64,000 bases of DNA from JAWLEV01 sp046538105. GTDB lineage: Bacteria; Chloroflexota; Anaerolineae; UBA1429. The stretch covers positions 17,832-81,831 of the forward strand of contig JBKHJO010000005.1 of NCBI GenBank assembly GCA_046538105.1. The letters are read 5' to 3'. Numbering within the stretch: position 1 is the first letter of the stretch; every line of letters begins with the position of its first letter. The notes under the pieces were generated by a model, which was given only the letters and a program-made list of their open reading frames with translations, did no database searches and was not told the DNA's origin. A program made the position numbers and the translations under genes. Shown piece after piece: positions 8,369 to 17,301 of the stretch.

Positions 8369-9802
8369 ATGGCAAAAGCCAATAAAAAAAGGATCCCGCG
8401 TCAGGAAATGCCCAAGCAGGATCCAGAAGAGAGAGTAAACAACTTTGACGAAGTACCCCTTGGTTTTACCATGGAACTGGCCGTTACCGAGGCTAACCGC
8501 TGCATTCAGTGCAAGCGGCCAGCCTGTGTTACAGGCTGCCCCGTACAGGTACGAATCCCCGAGTTCATCAAAGCGCTTCGTGAGGGGGAGATGGAAGAGG
8601 CCGCCGATATTCTAAAGGATACCAATAGTCTGCCCGCCGTCTGCGGCCGTGTTTGTCCTCAAGAAACCCAATGTGAGGAAAAGTGTGTGCTGGGGCGGCG
8701 GGGTGAGCCGGTGGCCATCGGGCGATTGGAACGTTTTGTGGCCGATTGGGAGCGAGAGCATCTCGAGACCGATAAAGGTATTTCGCGAGAGAGCAATGGC
8801 AAACGGGTGGCCGTTATCGGGTCTGGCCCGGCAGGACTTACCGCCGGAGGTGACCTGGCCAAGCGGGGCTATGATGTGGATATCCTCGAGTCCTTGCACA
8901 AACCGGGGGGCGTTCTGGTGTATGGAATCCCCGAGTTCAGGCTGCCCAAGGATATCGTGGCTGCTGAGATCGATTATGTGAAAAGCCTGGGTGTTGACAT
9001 AAAGACAGATACGGTAGTGGGCAAATTATACACATTGGATGAACTCCTGGAAGAATACGAGGCCATCTTTTTGGCCACGGGAGCCGGCCTTCCCATCATC
9101 ATACATATGCCCGGCGAGAACTTTAATGGTGTTTACTCGGCCAACGAGTTGCTGACGCGCACCAATCTGATGAAGGGTTATCTCTTTCCCGAATGGGACA
9201 CGCCGGTCAAGGTGGGGGACAAAGTGGCCGTCATCGGCGCGGGCAACGTGGCCATGGATTCTGCCCGATGTTCCCTGCGTCTGGGAGCCGAGGAAGTGCA
9301 TATCGTCTATCGCCGCTCGCGCAGCGAGGCGCCGGCCCGCGAAGAGGAGATAGAGAATGCCGAAGCCGAGGATATCAGATTTGACTTTTTAACTAATCCC
9401 ATCGAGATCTACGGCGATGAGGAGGGATCGGTGACGGGGATGCGCTGCGTGCGCATGGAACTGGGAGAGCCCGACGAGAGCGGACGCCCACGTCCTATCC
9501 CCATCGAGGGCTCCGAGTTCGACATGGAGGTCGATACCGTAGTAATGGCCATAGGTACCCGTCCCAATCCGCTGGTCTTTACCGATGCGGAAGATCTGGA
9601 GCGTACCCGCTGGGGCACGGTCGTCGCAGATGAGGAGACCGGCCGCACCAAGGTAGAGGGCGTCTGGGCCGGCGGCGATATCGTGACCGGGGCGGCCACG
9701 GTGATAAGCGCCATGGGTGCAGGTCGCGTGGCTGCAGAGGATATGCACCGATACCTTCAGAATGGGGCAGAAGAACCGTGGTGGCCTGAGGAAAAAAAGT
9801 AG
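8369..9802 (+). CDS. nfnB: NfnB-type subunit: FAD / two [4Fe-4S] NADPH-binding oxidoreductase
   Basis: 477 residues. The N-terminal DPYD-type ferredoxin region carries two cysteine groups: Cys45, 48, 53, 57 and Cys92, 96, 102, 106, which bind two [4Fe-4S] clusters. Two dinucleotide folds follow: VIGSGPAGLTAGGDLA near residue 150 for FAD, and VIGAGNVAMDSARCSLRLG near 290 for NADPH. The protein ends with the GGDIVTGAATVISAMGAGR flavin-closing motif. The same fold serves as the small subunit of glutamate synthase, but the paired nfnA and absence of a gltB gene favour Nfn transhydrogenase. Confidence 0.92.
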   Translation: MAKANKKRIPRQEMPKQDPEERVNNFDEVPLGFTMELAVTEANRCIQCKRPACVTGCPVQVRIPEFIKALREGEMEEAADILKDTNSLPAVCGRVCPQETQCEEKCVLGRRGEPVAIGRLERFVADWEREHLETDKGISRESNGKRVAVIGSGPAGLTAGGDLAKRGYDVDILESLHKPGGVLVYGIPEFRLPKDIVAAEIDYVKSLGVDIKTDTVVGKLYTLDELLEEYEAIFLATGAGLPIIIHMPGENFNGVYSANELLTRTNLMKGYLFPEWDTPVKVGDKVAVIGAGNVAMDSARCSLRLGAEEVHIVYRRSRSEAPAREEEIENAEAEDIRFDFLTNPIEIYGDEEGSVTGMRCVRMELGEPDESGRPRPIPIEGSEFDMEVDTVVMAIGTRPNPLVFTDAEDLERTRWGTVVADEETGRTKVEGVWAGGDIVTGAATVISAMGAGRVAAEDMHRYLQNGAEEPWWPEEKK

Positions 9803-9898
9803 CCACCATGACCGCCCTTTTCCATTAGGTTAGGTACGGGCTTGGGCTTTGCAAACCCGTATAACACACAGGAAAGGCTTGAAAGAGGGAGAAGTATC

Positions 9899-10645
9899 AT
9901 GACAGAAAAGATCCGCGTCACGGTGTGGAATGAGTACCGCCATGAAAAGACTCATAGGGAGGTAGCGGAGGTATATCCTGAGGGCATTCATGGACAGATC
10001 GCCGCTTTCCTCGGGGCGCAGAAGGATATCGAGACACATACGGCCACCCTGGACGAACCGGAGCATGGTCTGACGGAGGAAATCCTGAACAATACGGACG
10101 TGCTGACGTGGTGGGGGCACATGGCCCATGGGGAAGTCGAGGATGAGGTCGTGGACCGCGTACAGAAGCGGGTACTTGATGGCATGGGATTGATCGTCCT
10201 CCACTCGGCTCATTTTTCCAGGATATTCAAGCGCTTGATGGGCACCAACTGCAGCCTCAAGTGGCGAGAGGTGGGGGAGCGGGAACGAATGTGGGTGGTG
10301 GATCCGGCTCATCCCATCGTTCAAGGCTTGGGCGAGTATTTTGAGATTCCCCATGTCGAAATGTACGGTGAGTTCTTTGATATTCCACAGCCCGATGCTC
10401 TGGTCTTTGTCAGCTGGTTTCAGGGGGGAGAGGTATTTCGTAGTGGAGCCGCTTACCATCGCGGCAAGGGCAAAGTGTTCTACTTTCGTCCTGGCCATGA
10501 AACATTTCCCATCTACTATCAAGAGGAAGTGCAGCGGGTTATGATCAACGCTGTCCGTTGGGCGGCACCCGTGAGTGGGCCCTATACAGATCTCCGCGAT
10601 TGTCAACAGTACGAGCCTCTCGAAGAGTTCAAGGTGGAGGAATGA
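9899..10645 (+). CDS. ThuA-domain protein
   Basis: 248 residues from the ATG at 9899, preceded by GAAAGAGGGAG. ThuA proteins are glutamine-amidotransferase-like folds first linked to trehalose utilisation; their exact chemistry is not settled. Recognisable are VTVWNEYRHE at the N-terminus, the DVLTWWGHMAHGEV and GLIVLHSAHFSRIFKRLMG strands, and GKVFYFRPGHETFPIYY near the C-terminus. It stands about 100 nt after nfnB and is closed by a clear terminator, so it may be the last gene of that transcript or a separate unit. Its natural substrate here is unknown. Confidence 0.85.
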   Translation: MTEKIRVTVWNEYRHEKTHREVAEVYPEGIHGQIAAFLGAQKDIETHTATLDEPEHGLTEEILNNTDVLTWWGHMAHGEVEDEVVDRVQKRVLDGMGLIVLHSAHFSRIFKRLMGTNCSLKWREVGERERMWVVDPAHPIVQGLGEYFEIPHVEMYGEFFDIPQPDALVFVSWFQGGEVFRSGAAYHRGKGKVFYFRPGHETFPIYYQEEVQRVMINAVRWAAPVSGPYTDLRDCQQYEPLEEFKVEE

Positions 10646-10692
10646 ACTGACCGTCTCATTTCCCTCGACGGGGGCATGTTTAGGACGACCGA

Positions 10693-10725
10693 GGGCGCAT
10701 CGCAGTAATCGCGATGCGCCCTTTT
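10693..10725 (+). terminator. Bidirectional terminator between thuA and bshA
   Basis: An 11-bp perfect stem, GGGCGCATCGC (10693-10703) with GCGATGCGCCC (10711-10721), a 7-nt loop and TTTT after it. It separates two convergent genes. Confidence 0.8.
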
Positions 10726-10738
10726 GGAATTTCCAAGA

Positions 10739-11878
10739 TTATTCGCCACTATCGGAGGTCGATTTTCCCAGGAGGCGCTCGTACAGACCTTCGTACTGAG
10801 GAATGATGTCATGGTAATCGAACAAGGCCGATGCCCGCTTGCGGGCTCCTTTACAAAGTCTCTCATATAGAGCGTGATCTGTGAGCAATGTGATGGCATC
10901 CTCGGCCATGGCCTTTGTATCTCCTACGCTTTCCAGGAATCCTGTCTCGCCATGCTGCACCACCTCGCGTAATCCCCCAACATCGCTGGCGATGACGGGT
11001 ACGCCGCTGGCCATGGCTTCCAGGGCTGCCAGACCAAATCCTTCCAGTTGGCTTGGCAGCAGGAATAGGTCGGCCGTCTTTAACAGGGATGCGACTTCCT
11101 CAGTCACGCCTGTAAAACGCACACGATCGGAAATGCCCAGTTCCAGGGCCTTTTGCAGCGCATGGCAGGTGTCGGGACCATCGCCGACCATAATCAACCG
11201 GGCATCCACCTTCTCCGCTACGTACGAAAAGATCTCGATCACGTCCACCACCCGCTTGACTGCGCGAAAGTTAGAGATGTGCATGAGGGTTCGCTGTCCG
11301 GGTGAGTCCGCGGGTGGAACGCATGAGGGAATATGGGCCTCATGCCTATCCAGATCCACGAAATTGTAGATGACCTCTATCTCCTTTTCGACCTGAAATT
11401 GGCGGTATGCCTCTTCTTTGAGAAAATGGGAAACCGTGGTGACGGCATCCGACTGTTCTAGGGCAAGTTTTGTGACGGGGAGAAAGGCGGGATGGCTACC
11501 CACTTCTGTCACGTCGGTGCCATGGAGGGTAGTCACTACCTTGAGGTCAAGTTCCGAGGCGATCTGCTTCACCAACAAGGCAGCCGGCGCAAAGGGGATG
11601 GCATAATGGACATGCAAAAGTTGCAAGTTTTTCATGCGGGCCACGGTGACTATCTTGGACGCCAGTGCCAGAGTGTGGGGAAAGTTTTGAAGAAGAGGAT
11701 ATTCTACAACTTCTACCTCGTGAAAACTAACCCCAGCGGGCGGACGGGAAAGACGCAAGGGAGCCGCGTAGCTTATAAAGGCTACCTGATGTCCCCTTTC
11801 GGCTAGGTGCTTACCCAACTCTGTAGCCACGATGCCGCTGCCACCATGTGTCGGATAACAGATAATTCCTATACGCAT
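10739..11878 (-). CDS. bshA: Bacillithiol biosynthesis glycosyltransferase BshA
   Basis: 379 residues. BshA joins N-acetylglucosamine from UDP-GlcNAc to L-malate, the first step of bacillithiol synthesis. It is a GT4-family, GT-B fold enzyme. The N-terminus GIICYPTHGGSGIVATELG is the BshA form of the glycine loop. HVHYAIPFAPAALL and LHGTDVTEVGSHP follow, and the C-terminal half carries the retaining-enzyme motif E-G-F-G-L-A-A-L-E-A-M-A-S-G-V-P-V-I-A. It is the last gene of the bsh operon, 32 nt after bshB1. The presence of bshB1 and bshC alongside makes the assignment firm. Confidence 0.93.
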   Translation of the reverse strand: MRIGIICYPTHGGSGIVATELGKHLAERGHQVAFISYAAPLRLSRPPAGVSFHEVEVVEYPLLQNFPHTLALASKIVTVARMKNLQLLHVHYAIPFAPAALLVKQIASELDLKVVTTLHGTDVTEVGSHPAFLPVTKLALEQSDAVTTVSHFLKEEAYRQFQVEKEIEVIYNFVDLDRHEAHIPSCVPPADSPGQRTLMHISNFRAVKRVVDVIEIFSYVAEKVDARLIMVGDGPDTCHALQKALELGISDRVRFTGVTEEVASLLKTADLFLLPSQLEGFGLAALEAMASGVPVIASDVGGLREVVQHGETGFLESVGDTKAMAEDAITLLTDHALYERLCKGARKRASALFDYHDIIPQYEGLYERLLGKSTSDSGE

Positions 11879-11910
11879 CTTTTCTCCCTTGTAACTGGTA
11901 AAATTCGCGG

Positions 11911-12627
11911 TTAAAACGAAGAAAACGTCATTCCCAGAGGGTCAGGGGCTTCCAGTACCCCACGAATCAAGAACCCTTCACCGTACTTTTTGCCGACGAG
12001 CGAGCCGTAATACGCCATACGGTGTCTGAGAGACCAATTGTACCCACGGGACGTCAGACGGGTCTGTTTATAGAAATCATCGTCGGGCCTGAATTGTGAG
12101 GAATAGGCATATATGGCCTCCATCTTTTGTTCGTACTGTTCGCTGATGTCCACAATGAAGGTGGGCTCGAATTCATCCCAGGCCATATAATAGGCGAGGC
12201 GTTTGGGGCGAAAACTCTCCCGTCCTGTTCTGTACCGCGTGAGTCCGGCAAGAAAAATCCCTTCATAGACCAATGTGCTCGTATGGTAGTGGTCGGGATG
12301 TCTGTCCTCATAGTAGGGCAGAAAGACGAATTCTGGTCGATATTTGCGCACCATGCGGGCTACCTTGTCCTTTGCCTCTTTGGTGGTGTGTATATGCCCA
12401 TCTTCCAAACGTAAATTCTCGCGTGTCTCGCCGCCTATGATTTGCAGGGCCTTTGCTGCTTCCTGCCGGCGCGTTTCCACTGTGCCCCGCGTAGCCAACT
12501 CTCCCCGTGTCATATCTACCAGCACGACAGAGTACCCCATGGAGACCAGTTTTATCAGGGTACCGCCGCATCCCAACTCGATGTCGTCAGGATGTGCGCC
12601 AAAGGCCATGACATCAATCTCTGGCAT
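11911..12627 (-). CDS. bshB1: Bacillithiol biosynthesis deacetylase BshB1
   Basis: 238 residues, PIG-L/LmbE-family zinc hydrolase. It removes the acetyl group from GlcNAc-malate, the second step of bacillithiol synthesis. The zinc site is visible as H12-P-D-D15 and the later H110-P-D-H113. I chose the ATG at 12627; a longer in-frame start exists but lies far inside bshC. The start overlaps the end of bshC by 14 nt, so translation is probably coupled. Both neighbours are bacillithiol genes. Confidence 0.93.
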   Translation of the reverse strand: MPEIDVMAFGAHPDDIELGCGGTLIKLVSMGYSVVLVDMTRGELATRGTVETRRQEAAKALQIIGGETRENLRLEDGHIHTTKEAKDKVARMVRKYRPEFVFLPYYEDRHPDHYHTSTLVYEGIFLAGLTRYRTGRESFRPKRLAYYMAWDEFEPTFIVDISEQYEQKMEAIYAYSSQFRPDDDFYKQTRLTSRGYNWSLRHRMAYYGSLVGKKYGEGFLIRGVLEAPDPLGMTFSSF

Positions 12628-14194
12628 CCTTTTCCTCCACAACAAGGATATGATGACGAAAGTCATCGAGAGCGCCAGCCGTCGCGAGTTCATCGACCAA
12701 GCCGAGTCCGTGAATGTTCGTGAAATGGGGCAGGGGCAGCACGCGCTCCTGCAGGCGATCGCGGGGAAGGACGACATTTTGTAGGACGTGTATCTCTCCC
12801 TTGGACAGCCCCTTCTGGCTCATGAGAGCGCGTGTGCTGCTCTCCTCCAGTTTGTTGATGCCGCGCAGTGCGTTGTTCACCGCCCATTCCCAACTCCTGG
12901 TCATGCTGGGATCGATGTCTTTGACGTATGGTCTCAGCGGCGCGAACGCCTTCTCTACCTGCTCTCGGGCCACGCCAAAGAGATCAGTTCCGGACTCAAA
13001 AGTGAACTCATTCAGTACGTCGCTGGGGTCGGGTTCCCGCGTCAGGAGCTGCTTTGGTGTGATGCCATAGCGTTCCATGTTATCCCGCTCGCTTCCGCGA
13101 ACGAGGGTGTAGCTCTTGCGGGGGAAGAAAAGCGGCTGAGGAATATCGAACAGGTCGTAAAGGGGTTTGAGCATGGCGTGATACGTTATCTCGCCGGGGC
13201 CCAATACGCTAACCACGATAGGCAGGATGGCATCGGCAAAAAGGGGACGCAGGGCCGCATCGGTTGAATAACGTTCGGGATGGGAACTGGCCTTGTCCAC
13301 GTGCACCGCGGGCTCCTGTACCCGCACGCGATTGCCCTGAGCGTCAAAAGTGAAGGGACGACCGGCATCTTCTACAGGAAGTAGAACCTCATAGTCGGCA
13401 GCGGCCAAGTCCTTGGCGACTCCTTGCAGACGATACGTCATTTCCTTCGTCCTTTTTAGAGCGGCCTGAAAGATATGGGCTCCGAGGGGTCGCAGGATGC
13501 GCGGTTCGACGATGACGAGTCCATAGTCAGCAAAGAGTGATGACCATAGCCTGCCGTGCCAGGTACAGTAATCCTCTCCCTCTTGGGGTGCAAAACGGTC
13601 CCTTGTGGCCGCATGGTGTGTGCCGGGAGTTAATCTGTCAAAGTACGTTTGGAAGGCGTCTTCTATTTCCTCTGTAATTCCCAGATCGGCGATGGGGCTC
13701 CCTTGCTTATCCCAGGAAAAGTCTAACTGTCCCATCTCCCCATCAGGCTGAAAATAGTAGACGTGATTGATCTCGTCAAAATCATGGTCCTCGGTGGCCA
13801 TCCAGAACATGGGCACTGTATGGACAGGAAGGGTCTGGTTGAGATGAGCGGCCAGGCGGATCGTGCTGATGATCTTGTAGGTAGTGTACATGGGTCCGCC
13901 CAAGAAGCCCACCTGTTGACCCGCTATTACACAAAATGTGGAAGGTTGCTGCAGTGAACGGATATTGGTAAGGGCTTGCTCACCAGCTCCCAGTTGCCGA
14001 TTGTAGCGCAACAACTGTTCCACGAGTTCCCTGCGAGGATAGTCGTAAGCCTCTCGATGCGTCAATGCGGCCTCGTAATCCGTCGGCTCATGTGTAAAAA
14101 AACTGCTGGCCTTCCCTTTTCCCTCAACATAGTCGAGATAGAATTTACGTCTGAGCCGTTGAGGGATCTCTTCCCAATCGACATCGACAATCAT
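12614..14194 (-). CDS. bshC: Putative cysteine ligase BshC
   Basis: 526 residues, the usual BshC length. BshC is believed to add cysteine to glucosaminyl-malate, the last step of bacillithiol synthesis. Characteristic are VIAGQQVGFLGGPMYTTYK near residue 85 and PMFWMATEDHDFDEINHVYY near 125, matching the family TGQQ and EDHDF motifs. A C-terminal coiled coil holds the dimer. The ATG overlaps the stop of the upstream methyltransferase gene (ATGA). Confidence 0.93.
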   Translation of the reverse strand: MIVDVDWEEIPQRLRRKFYLDYVEGKGKASSFFTHEPTDYEAALTHREAYDYPRRELVEQLLRYNRQLGAGEQALTNIRSLQQPSTFCVIAGQQVGFLGGPMYTTYKIISTIRLAAHLNQTLPVHTVPMFWMATEDHDFDEINHVYYFQPDGEMGQLDFSWDKQGSPIADLGITEEIEDAFQTYFDRLTPGTHHAATRDRFAPQEGEDYCTWHGRLWSSLFADYGLVIVEPRILRPLGAHIFQAALKRTKEMTYRLQGVAKDLAAADYEVLLPVEDAGRPFTFDAQGNRVRVQEPAVHVDKASSHPERYSTDAALRPLFADAILPIVVSVLGPGEITYHAMLKPLYDLFDIPQPLFFPRKSYTLVRGSERDNMERYGITPKQLLTREPDPSDVLNEFTFESGTDLFGVAREQVEKAFAPLRPYVKDIDPSMTRSWEWAVNNALRGINKLEESSTRALMSQKGLSKGEIHVLQNVVLPRDRLQERVLPLPHFTNIHGLGLVDELATAGALDDFRHHILVVEEKDARD

Positions 14195-14958
14195 GCCCCT
14201 CCTTCTTTCTTTGTTATGATAACAAGTCGCGGACTGTCCGGAGAAAAATCCTCTCCATCAAGGGATCCATACGGATGAATCTCTGCGAATCCAGCATTTC
14301 GCAGCATAATCAACATCTCGGATGGAGAATATAGGCGGACGGATTCGTGAAAGACACTCTGTTCGCCGCTGCGGCTCACAAAGAGCGTGTCCTTTTCCAC
14401 ACGGCGCCCGCGTTGGGTCAGGCAACGCACATTTCGGACATAGCCAACGCGACGCTGACCTTCATCGCAGGCAACAAGATCTTGGATAACCCGATCACGG
14501 TTCAGATAATCGATAAGAAACTTGCCACCTGGTTTGAGAGCGCAGTACACTTCGCAAAGCGCGGCTGCATTCTCCTCGTCTTCTGCAAAATAGCCAAAGG
14601 AGGTGAAAAGCGATAGCACGGTGGAAAAGTGCTCCCTGTACGGTATGGAACGCATATCCCCTTGCACCAGTTCTACGTCGCTTTGGCAACCTTCCTCTCT
14701 TTCGGACACGAGGTCCCTTGCTGCCACTCTTAACAGTGCTTCTGATAGATCCAAGCCGACAAGATCTGTGAACTGCAGATCGCGAAAGACACCTAGGTAG
14801 CGACCGGCGCCACAGCCCAAATCGAGAAGGGGTTCATCCCTGGGGGGACTGAGAAGTCTCACAATCTTCTGAGCATTCTCCTTGGCCTCTTCTGCGTCCC
14901 TATGAGCGTAAAGCTGCAAATATGGCAATCCAAAACTCTCCTCGTACCATGGGTTCAT
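14191..14958 (-). CDS. SAM-dependent class I methyltransferase coupled to bshC
   Basis: 255 residues from the ATG at 14958, which overlaps the stop of the upstream hydrolase gene (ATGA). Motif I is LLDLGCGAGRY (about 55-65); GLDLSEALLRVA is motif II and LVQGDMRSIPY motif III. The C-terminal part, with a long beta region, resembles small-molecule N- or O-methyltransferases. Its own stop overlaps the bshC start, so it sits inside a translationally coupled chain with the bacillithiol genes. In Chlorobium a separate methyltransferase makes N-methyl-bacillithiol; this gene may do likewise, but that is inference from position only. Confidence 0.85.
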   Translation of the reverse strand: MNPWYEESFGLPYLQLYAHRDAEEAKENAQKIVRLLSPPRDEPLLDLGCGAGRYLGVFRDLQFTDLVGLDLSEALLRVAARDLVSEREEGCQSDVELVQGDMRSIPYREHFSTVLSLFTSFGYFAEDEENAAALCEVYCALKPGGKFLIDYLNRDRVIQDLVACDEGQRRVGYVRNVRCLTQRGRRVEKDTLFVSRSGEQSVFHESVRLYSPSEMLIMLRNAGFAEIHPYGSLDGEDFSPDSPRLVIITKKEGGA

Positions 14959-15596
14959 GCTATACCATGCTGCCGTTTGTAATCGTCCCAATTTTCTTTC
15001 AGGTCAACGAACGATGAAAAGTCGGATCGAAGGATAAAGGGATTGTTCTCCTTTTCCTCTCCGATGGTGGACTGAGGAGAGGTGCCATAGTCGTGTCCCG
15101 GAAACACCCTCGTGTCCTCTGGAAGGGTCATGAGTTTCTGATGCAAGGAGACATATTCGGCCTTTGCTCCTTGGCCCAAGTCTGTGCCTCCTACCTTTCC
15201 CACAAACAGGGTATCCCCCGTAAAGACCGCATCGCCGACGTACAGACATATAGAATCGGGAGTGTGTCCCGGCGTGTGAAGAATCTCTATCTCCAGGTCT
15301 CCCAGAGGAAAGGTGGCGCCATCCACCACCTTTTTCCCCGTACGAGGATCCTTATCCTGCCACTGCAGGGCGTCCACACCTGTTAACACTGCCATCGTCT
15401 CGTTACCGTTTGCGTGATCGGCATGTCCATGCGTGTTAAAAACATAGACGATGTCATGATCATGCTCACGGGCATAATCGGCGATCTTTTCCGCAGAATA
15501 GGAGGGATCGATCACCGCTGCCTTTTTTGTGTTCGGATCGGCGACGAGATAGCCAAAGTTTCGATCTCCACCCACACGAAATTGCTTGATAAACAT
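14955..15596 (-). CDS. Metallo-beta-lactamase-fold hydrolase / persulfide dioxygenase-like
   Basis: 213 residues from the ATG at 15596, preceded by GGGGAGAAGAG. Metal ligands are visible as H56-x-H58-x-D60-H61 (THGHADH), His111 (TPGHTPDS), Asp128 (FTGDTLF) and His168 (FPGHDYG). This pattern is shared by glyoxalase II and ETHE1-type persulfide dioxygenases, which act on glutathione or other thiol adducts. As the first gene of the bacillithiol operon its substrate is likely a bacillithiol conjugate or persulfide. Which of the two chemistries applies cannot be decided from sequence alone. Confidence 0.85.
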   Translation of the reverse strand: MFIKQFRVGGDRNFGYLVADPNTKKAAVIDPSYSAEKIADYAREHDHDIVYVFNTHGHADHANGNETMAVLTGVDALQWQDKDPRTGKKVVDGATFPLGDLEIEILHTPGHTPDSICLYVGDAVFTGDTLFVGKVGGTDLGQGAKAEYVSLHQKLMTLPEDTRVFPGHDYGTSPQSTIGEEKENNPFILRSDFSSFVDLKENWDDYKRQHGIA

Positions 15597-15652
15597 CTCT
15601 TCTCCCCTGTTCAGGTGTGATGAAATATCGTACTTTCGATACACGCCTAATT

Positions 15653-15681
15653 ATTGTACTTCTTTGTTAAGTAACTCGCAA
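15653..15681 (-). promoter_or_regulatory. Promoter of the bacillithiol operon
   Basis: Minus-strand TTGCGA (15676-15681) and TACAAT (15653-15658), spacer 17 bp, 56 nt before the first start codon of the five-gene operon. Confidence 0.65.
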
Positions 15682-15857
15682 TTCTCGGTTTATAATCTGC
15701 GATGTCATATTTTGCGAGAGATCATGATATGGAAGGTGGACACAGGACAAGATGCCCGGTATCCCATGTGACAAGCCTGTAACGTCGCGCGTCGCCTATT
15801 ACGGGAATGCCGGACACCCAAAGTCTTGGTCCGAACGGTATGTTATTTATTCCTATC

Positions 15858-17207
15858 CTATTCCTGGAATTGGGGCATCCAGGGCAGAAGTGCCTCGAAC
15901 ATCTCTTCCACCATCACTTCTATCTTATCCAGGGATAGTGTGGAGGCCGTCAGTGGATCCAGGGCCACGGCCTGGAAAAGGGCCTCTCGATCTCCCTCCA
16001 GTGCCGCCTTGACGGCCAGTTCCTGTACGCTGATGTTGGAGCGGTTCAGGCCAGCGAGTTGGGGAGGTAGATCCCCCACGTGACAGGGATGGATACCCAG
16101 AGCGTCGACCAAGCAGGGCACTTCCACGACACAGTCCGGTGGGAGATTGGTAATCAGATCTGTATTGGGCACGTTGCCGTTGATGCGTATCATACGGTCC
16201 GTCTCACAGGCTTCAATGATACGCGAACTATACTCGGTGCTACGTTTCATGGGGATCGGTTCCTTGCCCTGGGCCTTGCGGGCGATCTCTTCCACCCGTT
16301 GCTCCCTGCGGCTGGCGCTCGATTGTTCCTTCATCCGCTCCTCACGGCGTATCAGAGCGTATGCTTCCATCAACTCGGGCGTGCGCCGGAAATAAGGCAC
16401 ATACTCGGACATATGATGGGTGGATTCGGTAACATAGTAACTAAAGCGTCGAAAGATCTCGCGGCGCACCGTGTCCCGCGCCCAGGAGCGTCGATCCTGG
16501 CTGGCGATCTCCTCGCCCTTGTCACCACCGGCTGCGTCCCATGCATCTAGACGTTCGCGCAGTAGGGGATAGACATCCTCGTGATTTCGCTCCAGCCGCA
16601 AGAACCAGGCCATATGGTTGATCCCTGCCACCCAGTAGGAGAGTTCTTCGTAAGGAATATCCATATACTGGGCCAGCCGCTCCGAAGTGCCCTGCACACT
16701 GTGACAGAGTCCCACGTTGCGAATGCTCGTTGCCTCGTTCAGCGCCCAACATAACATAGCCATGGGATTGCTATGGTTGAGCAGCAGGGCGTCAGGACAA
16801 AGTTCCTCCATATCGCGGCAGATAGCGACGATGAGGGGGATGTGGCATTGCCCGTAAAATATGCCACCCGGACCCACCGTATCGCCTACGGCCTGATCGA
16901 TGCCATATTTGAGAGGAATACTGATGTCCAGGTTGGTTGCCTCCATACCGCCCACACGAAAGGTAGTTACCACATAGTCTGCTCCCTCCAATGCTCGACG
17001 CCGCTCTGTGGTGGCCTCGATCGTGGTGGGGAGCCCTTCCTGTTCCACCAGTTGTTGAGCAAAAGCCTCTATTCGATCCAGGGCCTCGCGATCGATATCC
17101 ACATAGACGATGGTGCCCTCCCTCAGTTCGGGCACACAGAGGATGTCGGTAGTCAGCCGGCTGGAAAAGACCATGCTTCCTGCACCGATGATGACGATTT
17201 TTGCCAT
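15858..17207 (-). CDS. GH4-family glycosidase (alpha-galactosidase type)
   Basis: 449 residues. GH4 enzymes cleave glycosides by an NAD- and Mn-dependent redox mechanism. The Rossmann motif KIVIIGAGSMVFSSRLT opens the protein. The metal-binding CHS motif is at Cys168-His169 (GLCHSVQG) and INHMAW gives His198. LLNHSNPMAM is the conserved substrate loop. The CHS form fits the alpha-galactosidase/alpha-galacturonidase branch rather than 6-phospho-glucosidases. It lies downstream of a GH106-like gene on the same strand, suggesting a glycan-breakdown unit. Confidence 0.88.
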   Translation of the reverse strand: MAKIVIIGAGSMVFSSRLTTDILCVPELREGTIVYVDIDREALDRIEAFAQQLVEQEGLPTTIEATTERRRALEGADYVVTTFRVGGMEATNLDISIPLKYGIDQAVGDTVGPGGIFYGQCHIPLIVAICRDMEELCPDALLLNHSNPMAMLCWALNEATSIRNVGLCHSVQGTSERLAQYMDIPYEELSYWVAGINHMAWFLRLERNHEDVYPLLRERLDAWDAAGGDKGEEIASQDRRSWARDTVRREIFRRFSYYVTESTHHMSEYVPYFRRTPELMEAYALIRREERMKEQSSASRREQRVEEIARKAQGKEPIPMKRSTEYSSRIIEACETDRMIRINGNVPNTDLITNLPPDCVVEVPCLVDALGIHPCHVGDLPPQLAGLNRSNISVQELAVKAALEGDREALFQAVALDPLTASTLSLDKIEVMVEEMFEALLPWMPQFQE

Positions 17208-17301
17208 GATTTCCTTCTCCTTTATATCGGGTTATGTTGTGAGAAACAAAAAGGGGTGTTGCTAAACCGCTATAAGCGACGCCCATTGATGCTGCAATGC
17301 C

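Noticed and set aside
9830..10606. 258-codon minus-strand frame opposite the ThuA gene
   Set aside because: Shadow of the ThuA coding sequence; no known motif and no promoter.
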